Source of the DNA: JAURVT01 sp049059935
Lineage (GTDB): Bacteria > Actinomycetota > Actinomycetes > Propionibacteriales > Nocardioidaceae
NCBI RefSeq assembly: GCF_049059935.1
Contig: NZ_JBMGQR010000008.1
Span: forward strand, 1-64,000
Length of the DNA stretch: 64,000 nucleotides
Reading direction: 5' to 3'
A program made the position numbers and the translations under genes. The notes under the pieces were generated by a model. The model did no database searches. It worked only from the letters and a program-made list of their open reading frames with translations, and had not been told where the DNA came from. This document shows, one piece after another, positions 57,224 through 64,000 of this stretch (the stretch's first letter is position 1; every line of letters begins with the position of its first letter).

Positions 57224-58699
57224 CTAGGCGAGGGGCAGGGCGACCTCGACGCGGGTACCGGCACCGTCGGGTCCCCGGCCCGGGCCGAAGGCGAGGGTGC
57301 CGCCCAGCTCGGTCTCGACCAGCACCCCCACGATCGAGACGCCGAGACCGGCGCTCTCGCGGGGGTCGACGTCGGCGGGGATGCCGACGCCGTCGTCGAC
57401 GACGGTGAGCACCAGCCGTCCGGGGGTCCGCTCGACCTCGAGCACCACCTCGCCCGGGCCGTCGGCGAACGCGTGCTCGGCGGCGTTCTGGATCAGCTCG
57501 GTGAGCACCATCGCCAGGGGGGTGGCCACCTCGGCGGGGAGCACGCCGAAGGTCCCGCGACGGGTGGTGGTCACCCGCGACGAGGACGACGACACCTCGG
57601 CGACCGTCAGACGCAGGCGGTCGGCGATCTCGTCGAACTCCACGGTCTCGTCGAGCTTGCGGCTGAGCGTCTCGTGGACGAGGGCGATCGAGCCGACCCG
57701 GCGCTCGGCCTCCTCGAGCGCCTGTCGTCCCTGGGGCGAGTCGAGCCGCCGCGCCTGCAGCCGCAGCAGGGCGGCGACCGTCTGCAGGTTGTTCTTCACC
57801 CGGTGGTGGATCTCGCGGATGGTCGCCTCGCGGCTCATCAGCTCGCGCTCGCTGCGGCGCAGCTCGGTGACGTCGCGCAGCAGCACGAGCGCTCCGCTGC
57901 GCTCGCCGTCGGCCCGCAGGGGCACCGACCGGAGCAGCAGCGACGCCCCGCGGTTCTCCAGCTCGGCCTCGGCCGGGGCGCGTCCGGCGACGACCGCCGA
58001 CAGCGCGACGTCGGTGGCGCGCGCCGAGGTGGGCACCAGCGTCTCGGTGGTGCCGGCCAGGGGCTGGCCCACCAGGTCGCCGGTCAGGCCGAGCCGCCGG
58101 TACGCCGACATCGCGTTGGGGCTCGCGTACGAGACGGTGCCGTCGGCGTCGGTGCGCACGAACCCGTCACCCACCCGCAACGAGCGGCTCGGCGCCGACG
58201 GCTCCCCCGGCGTCGGGAACTCGCCGCGGCTGATCATGGTCGCGAGCTCGCCCGCCGTCTGCAGGTAGGCCAGCTCGAGGCGGCTGGGGGTGCGCACGCC
58301 GAGCAGGTTGGTGCTGCGTGCGATCACCGCGATGACGCGGTCGCCCCGGCGCACCGGGATGGCCTCGACCCGCACCGGCACGTGGTCGAGCCACTCGGGG
58401 TCGCCCTCGCGGATCACCCGGCCCTCGGCCAGGGCCGCGTCGACCATCGGACGGCGACCGGCCGGCACGAAGTCGCCGACGAGGTCGTCGACGAGCGCCG
58501 TCGGACCCGTCGTCGGACGCATCTGCGCCCCGGCCCAGAAGCCGCGTCCCTCGGCGTCGGGGAGCCAGAGCAGCAGGTCGGCGAACGACAGGTCGGCGAT
58601 GATCTGCCAGTCGGCGATGAGCAGGTGGAGCCACTCGACGTCCAGCGGCTCGAGACGGGTCTGGTGGTGGGCGACGTCGTCCAGCGAGGGCACGGCCAC
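57224..58699 (-). CDS. pdtaS: PdtaS-type sensor histidine kinase
   Basis: A 491-residue soluble kinase. Residues about 20-150 are a GAF-like sensor, about 175-285 a PAS domain, and about 288-490 the HisKA_2/HATPase core. The phospho-His is in IREIHHRVKNNLQTVAALLR (298 or 299). ATP-binding motifs are VLTELIQNAAEHAF (N box) and DDGVGIP. PdtaS acts on the PdtaR antiterminator, which is not in the window. Adjacency to whiB1 is conserved with mycobacteria. Confidence 0.94.
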   Translation of the reverse strand: MAVPSLDDVAHHQTRLEPLDVEWLHLLIADWQIIADLSFADLLLWLPDAEGRGFWAGAQMRPTTGPTALVDDLVGDFVPAGRRPMVDAALAEGRVIREGDPEWLDHVPVRVEAIPVRRGDRVIAVIARSTNLLGVRTPSRLELAYLQTAGELATMISRGEFPTPGEPSAPSRSLRVGDGFVRTDADGTVSYASPNAMSAYRRLGLTGDLVGQPLAGTTETLVPTSARATDVALSAVVAGRAPAEAELENRGASLLLRSVPLRADGERSGALVLLRDVTELRRSERELMSREATIREIHHRVKNNLQTVAALLRLQARRLDSPQGRQALEEAERRVGSIALVHETLSRKLDETVEFDEIADRLRLTVAEVSSSSSRVTTTRRGTFGVLPAEVATPLAMVLTELIQNAAEHAFADGPGEVVLEVERTPGRLVLTVVDDGVGIPADVDPRESAGLGVSIVGVLVETELGGTLAFGPGRGPDGAGTRVEVALPLA

Positions 58700-58759
58700 A
58701 GCCTAGGCCCGTCCAGATGGGCGTCCCGCTCCCGCGGGTCGGCGTGCGACGATGGGGCC

Positions 58760-59686
58760 GTGTCGGAGTCGTACTGGCAGTCGGTGGTCAGCGCCGGCAT
58801 GCACGTCCCCGCCGACCGCCCCCTCGACGAGTCCACGATGGAGCTCGTCGAGATGCTGGGCAGCCCCAACCCCCGTCTGCGCGACGACCTCGCGTACCCG
58901 CTGCTGGCCACCTGGATCTCGCAGGGCGAGTACGACCACGTCCTCACCGGGCTCGGCAACGGCATCGCGCCCGGGCTGCGCACCGGCCTCGGCGGCGACG
59001 GCGACGTGTCGGTGCTGCGGCGCTCGTTCAGCGCGCTGCTGCTGGCCGAGATCGTCTCCCGCGACAACAACGAGGCGCTCGTCCCGCCCGACACCGTGAT
59101 GTCGTGGGGCGACCTCGCCACGTCCTGGTACGTCCGCGAGCGCGACCTGCGGGGCTGGATCCCCGGGCAGGGCCGCGCGCTGGCCGTCGCCCACGGGGCC
59201 GACCTGCTGGGTGCGCTCGCGCGATCACGGCACTTCAAGCGGCTCGAGCTGACCGTGCTGCTCGACGTCACCGCCGACCGCCTGCTGACCCCCACCACGC
59301 ACGCCTGGCGCCACGGCGAGGAGGACCGTCTCGCGTACGCGACGATGGCCGTCCTGCAGCGCGGCGAACTGGCGTTCGGCGTGCTCGAGCCGTGGCTCGC
59401 CCGCGTCGCCGAGGGCACCCGCCCGCCGCGCACGCGCGGCTCGGTCGTCGGCGAGTGGCCCACCGTCAGCGCCCACAACACCTCGGCCTACCTGCGCTCG
59501 CTGCACATCCAGCTCGCGCTCGGCGTGCAGGGTCGCCCCGGCCAGCGCGACGACGCCGACCTGTTCCGCGGCCGTCCGCCGCACCGCTCGGACCTGCTGC
59601 TGGTCGTGCTCGACGCGATCCGCGCAGAGAGTCCCTGGTTGTTCCAATCGTCCACCGGAAGGCGTACGTTCCCCTCAGCGACCTGA
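58760..59686 (+). CDS. DUF2785-like alpha-helical protein
   Basis: A 308-residue protein. The body is strongly helical and Leu-rich (MELVEMLGSPNPRLRDDLAY, LLLAEIVSRDN, LTVLLDVTADRLL), with a repeated helix-hairpin pattern like HEAT repeats. This resembles the DUF2785 family, of unknown function. It starts at GTG 58760, 60 bases from the pdtaS start in divergent orientation. It has no signal or membrane segment. A stretch of about 50 bases separates it from the transporter genes. Confidence 0.65.
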   Translation: MSESYWQSVVSAGMHVPADRPLDESTMELVEMLGSPNPRLRDDLAYPLLATWISQGEYDHVLTGLGNGIAPGLRTGLGGDGDVSVLRRSFSALLLAEIVSRDNNEALVPPDTVMSWGDLATSWYVRERDLRGWIPGQGRALAVAHGADLLGALARSRHFKRLELTVLLDVTADRLLTPTTHAWRHGEEDRLAYATMAVLQRGELAFGVLEPWLARVAEGTRPPRTRGSVVGEWPTVSAHNTSAYLRSLHIQLALGVQGRPGQRDDADLFRGRPPHRSDLLLVVLDAIRAESPWLFQSSTGRRTFPSAT

Positions 59687-59737
59687 GCCTCGGGGGCGAC
59701 GTCGCCTGTCCACTGACTCACCGCCGGAGGTCTCGAC

Positions 59738-59998
59738 GTGCCGTCCCGCACGCCCGTGTACGTCGCCGGGATCGCGCTCGCGGTCCCCGTCGTGCTGCCG
59801 TTGCTCGTGTTCACCTACGCCCGCAGGGGTCCGGAGCTCGCGGGCATCCCGTTCTTCTACTGGTACCAGTTCCTGCTGGTGCTGGTGTCGGTGGTCGGCA
59901 CCTCGATCGCGTTCCGCATGGTGCGCGTCGACGAGCGCCGCCGCCGCGAGATCGAGGGGCCGCCCGTCGGGCGCAAGGACCAGGAGCCCCGCGCATGA
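59738..59998 (+). CDS. DUF3311 small membrane protein (symporter partner)
   Basis: An 86-residue protein with two hydrophobic segments (VYVAGIALAVPVVLPLLVFT, and FFYWYQFLLVLVSVVGTSIA), then a basic tail (RRRREIEGPPVGRK). The FFYWYQF pattern is the DUF3311 hallmark, and such proteins accompany sodium:solute symporters. CCGGAGG lies 8 bases before its GTG. Its stop overlaps the symporter ATG by four bases, so both are made together, suggesting an accessory subunit. Confidence 0.82.
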   Translation: MPSRTPVYVAGIALAVPVVLPLLVFTYARRGPELAGIPFFYWYQFLLVLVSVVGTSIAFRMVRVDERRRREIEGPPVGRKDQEPRA

Positions 59999-61695
59999 CC
60001 GGCGACGGGCTCGACGGCGTGGCGCTGGCCGTCTTCCTGTTCTTCTTCATCCTCGTCACCGTGATGGGCTTCCTGGCCTCGAGGTGGCGCAAGGTGGCCA
60101 AGCTCGACAACCTCGACGAGTGGGGCCTGGGCGGCCGCAGCTTCGGCACGTTCGTCGCGTGGTTCCTCATCGGCGGCGACATCTACACCGCCTACACGTT
60201 CATCGCGGTGCCGGCCACGCTCTACGCGGGCTCGGTGACGGGCTTCTTCGCGGTGCCGTACACGATCATCCTGTACCCGATCATCTTCATCTTCCTGCCG
60301 CGTCTGTGGTCGGTCTCGCACCGCCACCGCTACGTGACACCGGCCGACTTCGTCCAGGGCCGCTGGGACTCCAAGGCCCTGACGCTCGCCGTCGCGTTCA
60401 CCGGCCTGCTCGCGACGATGCCCTACATCGCGCTGCAGCTGGTGGGCATCCAGGCGGTGCTGGACGTCATCGGCATCGGCACCGACAGCGACAACTGGCT
60501 GATCAAGGACATCCCGCTGTTCGTCGCGTTCCTGGTGCTCGCGCTCTACACCTACTCCTCGGGCCTGCGGGCACCGGCGCTGATCGCGTTCGTCAAGGAC
60601 TCGCTGATCTACGTCGTCATCATCGCCGCGGTGATCTACCTGCCCACGCAGCTCGGCGGCTGGGGCGAGATCTTCAACGCCGCGGAGCGCTCGTTCAACG
60701 AGTTCAACTCCACCAACTCCGACGCGATCGCCTCGGGCGACGCCACCGCTCGTGGGCTGATCCCCCAGGGCCCCGCGCACTGGGCGTACGCGTCGCTGAC
60801 GCTCGGCTCGGCGCTCGCGCTGTTCATGTACCCGCACTCGATCACCGCGGTGCTGTCGACCAAGAACCGCAACATCATCCGGCGCAACGCGTCGCTGCTC
60901 CCGGCGTACTCGTTCCTGCTCGGCCTGCTGGCGCTCCTCGGCCTCGCGGCCGTCGCGGCGGGCGTCCAGACCGACAACGCGCAGCTCGCGATCCCGCAGC
61001 TGTTCGAGAACGAGTTCCCGGGCTGGTTCGCGGGCCTGGCCTTCGCCGCGATCGCGATCGGCGCGTTCGTGCCCGCCGCGATCATGTCGATCGCCGCGGC
61101 CAACCTGTGGACCCGCAACATCTACAAGACCTACATCCGGCCCGACTGCACGCCGGCCGACGAGGCTCGCCAGAGCAAGCTCGCGAGCCTGCTGGTCAAG
61201 TTCGGCGCGCTGGTGTTCGTCCTCGCGCTGCCCAACGAGTTCGCGATCAACCTCCAGCTGCTGGGTGGCATCTGGATCCTGCAGACGCTGCCGGCGATCG
61301 TCATCGGCCTGTACACGCGGTGGTTCCACCGCTACGCGCTCCTGGCCGGCTGGGCCGTCGGGTTCCTGTGGGGCACCTACGCCGCCTACGCGCAGCCGTC
61401 CGTCGGCGATCCCGGCTCGCACTTCGGCGGTTCCGTGGCGCCGCTCAAGGTGTTCGGCATGCAGCTGAGCGACAACCCGGTGTACTTCGGCATCACGGCC
61501 CTGGTGCTCAACCTGGTGGTCGCCACCCTCCTCACGCTGGTCCTGCGGTCGGCCAACGTGCCGCGCGGCACCGACGAGACCGAGTCGGGCGACTACCGCG
61601 CGGACGCCGGCGACGAGGGCGTCGTCGAGAGCCTGGAGGGCGACCTGCCGCCGCGCGACGCGTCGGCGGCGGCGGAGGGCACTACCGGTCGGTAG
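59995..61695 (+). CDS. Sodium:solute symporter (SSS family, monocarboxylate type)
   Basis: A 566-residue protein with about 13 transmembrane helices. DEWGLGGRSFGTFVAWFLIG and SVSHRHRYVTPADFVQGRW are typical SSS early motifs, and the Na+/substrate core includes AAIMSIAAANLWTRNIYKTY. SSS members with a DUF3311 partner often carry pyruvate, acetate, or other monocarboxylates, which would suit the nearby ethylmalonyl-CoA and malic enzyme genes. The C-terminus is acidic and disordered. Exact substrate is not determined by sequence. Confidence 0.9.
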   Translation: MTGDGLDGVALAVFLFFFILVTVMGFLASRWRKVAKLDNLDEWGLGGRSFGTFVAWFLIGGDIYTAYTFIAVPATLYAGSVTGFFAVPYTIILYPIIFIFLPRLWSVSHRHRYVTPADFVQGRWDSKALTLAVAFTGLLATMPYIALQLVGIQAVLDVIGIGTDSDNWLIKDIPLFVAFLVLALYTYSSGLRAPALIAFVKDSLIYVVIIAAVIYLPTQLGGWGEIFNAAERSFNEFNSTNSDAIASGDATARGLIPQGPAHWAYASLTLGSALALFMYPHSITAVLSTKNRNIIRRNASLLPAYSFLLGLLALLGLAAVAAGVQTDNAQLAIPQLFENEFPGWFAGLAFAAIAIGAFVPAAIMSIAAANLWTRNIYKTYIRPDCTPADEARQSKLASLLVKFGALVFVLALPNEFAINLQLLGGIWILQTLPAIVIGLYTRWFHRYALLAGWAVGFLWGTYAAYAQPSVGDPGSHFGGSVAPLKVFGMQLSDNPVYFGITALVLNLVVATLLTLVLRSANVPRGTDETESGDYRADAGDEGVVESLEGDLPPRDASAAAEGTTGR

Positions 61696-61705
61696 GGTCG
61701 GGTCC

Positions 61706-63400
61706 ATGACCGACGCACCCGAGACCGCCGACGCGAACGAGCCGACCGGACGGGAGGGGCACGGCGGCGAGCTGGCCCTCGACGTCGCCCGGGCGCACGG
61801 CGTCCGGACGATGTTCACGCTCTCGGGCGCGCACGTGTTCCCGCTGTACGACGCCGCCGTCAAGGACGAGCCGACCACCCGGCTGGTCGACGTGCGGCAC
61901 GAGCCGTCGGCGGTGTTCGCGGCCGAGGCCACCGGCAAGCTCACCCGCACGCCCGGCCTCGCGGTGCTGACCGCGGGTCCCGGCGTCACCAACGGCGTCA
62001 GCCCGGTGGCGCAGGCGCACTTCGCTGGCTCGCCGCTGGTGGTGATCGGCGGCCGCGCGCCCACCAACCGCTGGGGCACCGGCAGCCTGCAGGAGCTCGA
62101 CCACCCCCCGATCTTCGCGACGATCTCCAAGCACGCCACCACCGCGATGCGCACCGACGAGATCGCGCCGACGATGCAGCAGGCCTTCGACCTCGCGGGC
62201 TCCTCGCACCGCGGCCCGGTGTTCGTCGACGTCCCGATGGACCAGATCTTCGACCGCGCCACGAGCACGGTGACCGACCCCGGCCCATCGGTCGCGCCCC
62301 TCGAGCCCGACGCCGACGACCTCGCCGCCGTCGCGCACCTGCTCGCGGGCGCCGAGCGTCCCGTCCTCGTGCTCGGCACCGACGTCTGGTCCGACCACGC
62401 CGAGGAGGCGGCGCTGCGCTTCGTCACCGAGACCGGCGTGCCCGTCATCGCCAACGGCATGGGACGCGGCGTCGTCCCCGGCGGGCACCCGCAGCTGGTC
62501 ACCAAGGCCCGCTCCGTGGCGTTCGGCCGGTGCGACCTCGCGGTCGTCGTCGGCACGCCGCTGGACTTCCGGCTCGGCTACGGCGTCTTCGGCGGCAAGG
62601 AGGGCGCCCCGCAGGCCCAGGTGGTGCACCTGGCCGACTCCCCCGGCCAGGTCTCGACACACGCCGTCACCGCCGCCACCGCGTCGGGCGACCTCACCCG
62701 CGTGCTCGACGGGGTCCTCGCGGCGCTCCAGTCGGCGTCCGGCAGCCGTCCGGACTGGTCGGGTTGGCTGTCGACGCTGCAGGACCAGGTCGCGTCGGCC
62801 ATCGAGCGCGACTCGGCGCTGCTCACCGCCGAGGCCGATCCGGTGCACCCCGCCCGCATCTACGGCGAGCTGCTCCCCCGGCTCGCGGACGACGCCGTCG
62901 TGATCGGCGACGGCGGCGACTTCGTGTCGTTCGCCGGCAAGTTCGTCGAGCCGCAGCGTCCCGGCGGTTGGCTCGACCCCGGCCCCTACGGCTGCCTGGG
63001 TGCCGGTCTCGGCGCGGCGATGGCCGCCCGCATCGCGCGCCCGTCGAGCCAGGTCGTGCTGCTGCTCGGCGACGGCGCCGCCGGCATGTCGCTCGTCGAC
63101 GTCGACACGCTCGTGCGCCACGACCTCCCCGTCGTGATGATCGTGGGCAACAACGGCGCGTGGGGCCTGGAGAAGGGCCCGATGCAGATGCTCTACGGCT
63201 ACGACGTGGCCGCCGACCTCACCCCCGGCACCCGCTACGACCAGGTGGTCACCGCGCTGGGCGGCGGTGGCGAGACCGTCACCGACCCGCGCCAGATCGG
63301 GCCGGCGCTCGACCGCGCGTTCGCCTCGGGCGTCCCGTACCTGGTCAACGTCATCACCGACGTCGAGGCCGCCTACCCGCGCAGCACCACCGGCATCTGA
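61706..63400 (+). CDS. Thiamine-diphosphate enzyme, acetolactate synthase-like (IlvG/HACL type)
   Basis: A 564-residue ThDP protein. The N-terminal pyrimidine domain has the activating Glu in RHEPSAVFAAEATGKLT (about residue 73), followed by LTAGPGVTNGVSPVAQA. The C-terminal pyrophosphate domain has GDGAAGMSLVDVDTL and VMIVGNNGAWG. It resembles mycobacterial IlvG and 2-hydroxyacyl-CoA lyases more than catalytic-subunit IlvB. Because no regulatory IlvN subunit is adjacent, a dedicated role in isoleucine/valine synthesis is doubtful. The substrate may be a 2-oxo acid or 2-hydroxyacyl-CoA. Confidence 0.82.
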   Translation: MTDAPETADANEPTGREGHGGELALDVARAHGVRTMFTLSGAHVFPLYDAAVKDEPTTRLVDVRHEPSAVFAAEATGKLTRTPGLAVLTAGPGVTNGVSPVAQAHFAGSPLVVIGGRAPTNRWGTGSLQELDHPPIFATISKHATTAMRTDEIAPTMQQAFDLAGSSHRGPVFVDVPMDQIFDRATSTVTDPGPSVAPLEPDADDLAAVAHLLAGAERPVLVLGTDVWSDHAEEAALRFVTETGVPVIANGMGRGVVPGGHPQLVTKARSVAFGRCDLAVVVGTPLDFRLGYGVFGGKEGAPQAQVVHLADSPGQVSTHAVTAATASGDLTRVLDGVLAALQSASGSRPDWSGWLSTLQDQVASAIERDSALLTAEADPVHPARIYGELLPRLADDAVVIGDGGDFVSFAGKFVEPQRPGGWLDPGPYGCLGAGLGAAMAARIARPSSQVVLLLGDGAAGMSLVDVDTLVRHDLPVVMIVGNNGAWGLEKGPMQMLYGYDVAADLTPGTRYDQVVTALGGGGETVTDPRQIGPALDRAFASGVPYLVNVITDVEAAYPRSTTGI

Positions 63401-63921
63401 TGCTCGAGGTCCGGCTCGCGCACCCGTCCGAGCCCGAGACGGCAGGGGCGCTCACCGCGTCGGTCTACGCCGTCGAGGGGTACCTGACGCGACCCGACGG
63501 CTCGCCGGACGAGCACTACCGCGGCGAGCTCGCCGACGGACGTCGCCGCGAGCGCGACGCCGAGCTGGTCGTGGCGGTCGACGACGGCGAGCTGGTCGGC
63601 ACCGTCACCTGGTGCCCGCCGGGGTCGCCCATGCGCGAGGTGGCCACCACGGACCGGCAGGGCGAGGTGCGGATGCTGGCGGTCGCGCGGTCGGCCCGCG
63701 GTCGCGGCGTCGCGCGGGCGCTCGTCACCTGGTGCCTGGACCGCGCCGACGAGCAGGGGCTCGACGAGGTCGTGCTGTGCTCGCTGCAGGAGATGACCGC
63801 GGCCCACGCGCTCTACACCGGGTTCGGGTTCCGCCGCGACCCCGTGCTGGACTGGGCGCCGATGCCCGGCGTCGACCTGATCGGCTTCCGGCGCGACGTC
63901 CACCTCCAGGGAGCCCCATGA
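63400..63921 (+). CDS. GNAT-family N-acetyltransferase
   Basis: A 173-residue acetyltransferase. The acetyl-CoA loop is RMLAVARSARGRGVARALVT (about residues 91-110), and ALYTGFGFRRDPVLDW (about 142-157) is the C-terminal GNAT strand-helix. The ATG shares one base with the preceding stop (TGATG), and the stop overlaps the next ATG by four bases, so it is part of a tight unit with the ThDP enzyme and the thioesterase. Substrate is unknown. Confidence 0.85.
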   Translation: MLEVRLAHPSEPETAGALTASVYAVEGYLTRPDGSPDEHYRGELADGRRRERDAELVVAVDDGELVGTVTWCPPGSPMREVATTDRQGEVRMLAVARSARGRGVARALVTWCLDRADEQGLDEVVLCSLQEMTAAHALYTGFGFRRDPVLDWAPMPGVDLIGFRRDVHLQGAP

Positions 63922-64000
63922 GCATCACCGCCGGCCAGAGCGCCAGCGTCGACCACGTCGTCACCGACGACGACACCGCCCTCGCGCTCGGCAGCGGCGA
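63918..64000 (+). CDS. Thioesterase-family protein, N-terminal fragment
   Basis: The first 27 residues (MSITAGQSASVDHVVTDDDT, then ALALGSG) run off the window edge. The pattern GQSASVDHVVTDDDTALALG resembles the fluoroacetyl-CoA/short acyl-CoA thioesterase family of hotdog fold proteins. The start overlaps the GNAT stop by four bases. With so little sequence the family call is tentative. Confidence 0.55.
   Translation, partial: MSITAGQSASVDHVVTDDDTALALGSG

Overview
This window is a GC-rich actinobacterial chromosome segment whose gene content is almost entirely core. Diagnostic genes are NucS mismatch repair, a WhiB1-type regulator next to a PdtaS-type kinase, the fused 2-oxoglutarate decarboxylase Kgd, DUF2550 after the ATP synthase operon, and an RsbW/SigF pair. 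GTG starts, short 4-base start/stop overlaps and leaderless-looking promoters are frequent. From gene content I infer a Nocardioidaceae-like organism (Aeromicrobium or Nocardioides type). No phage, plasmid, insertion sequence or CRISPR array was seen.

Layout. 1-2.6 kb: an oxoprolinase-subunit/NRAMP-like transporter operon facing a GntR regulator, with a perfect 17-bp palindrome in the shared promoter region. 2.7-17 kb: ethylmalonyl-CoA pathway genes (ccr, a double 3-hydroxyacyl-CoA dehydrogenase, ecm, and a cobalamin adenosyltransferase that can supply the mutase cofactor), mixed with a DivIVA-like coiled-coil protein, nucS, a macrodomain protein, a D-amino-acid oxidase/ferritin pair and small conserved genes. 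17-43.8 kb, mostly minus strand: a block that from memory matches the Mycobacterium tuberculosis Rv1292-Rv1312 order: argS, lysA, hom, thrC, thrB, rho, rpmE, prfA, prmC, tsaC, wecA, two small AtpI/AtpZ-like genes, atpBEFHAGDC, DUF2550. Three genes interrupt that order: an LPNTG surface protein (lysA/hom), a glutathione peroxidase (rho/rpmE) and a plus-strand fructose PTS permease (prmC/tsaC). 43.8-53.3 kb: tRNA-Arg(CCG), kgd with a small DUF6104-type gene, an ATPase, a GNAT enzyme, a quinone oxidoreductase and a Tat-exported molybdenum hydroxylase pair. 53.4-64 kb: malic enzyme, rsbW-sigF, whiB1 facing pdtaS, then a DUF3311/sodium-solute symporter pair, a thiamine-diphosphate enzyme, a GNAT enzyme and the start of a thioesterase gene.

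How the genes connect. Ccr, 3-hydroxybutyryl-CoA dehydrogenase, Ecm and the adenosyltransferase fit C2/C4 acyl-CoA assimilation, and Kgd and malic enzyme sit at the TCA/anaplerotic node. ArgS, LysA, Hom, ThrC, ThrB, Rho, L31, RF1, PrmC and TsaC are translation, transcription and amino-acid housekeeping that lead into the ATP synthase operon.

I found no convincing new multi-gene system. The most interesting signals are non-coding or compositional: a 57-bp palindromic element present twice in opposite orientations; an N/Q/D/R-rich tandem-repeat insertion in Rho; operator-like palindromes inside or next to promoters of the pxpA, fructose-PTS, ccr and molybdenum-hydroxylase units; a CRP/GlxR-like site before the atp operon; and a 22-codon open frame with an embedded hairpin upstream of whiB1.
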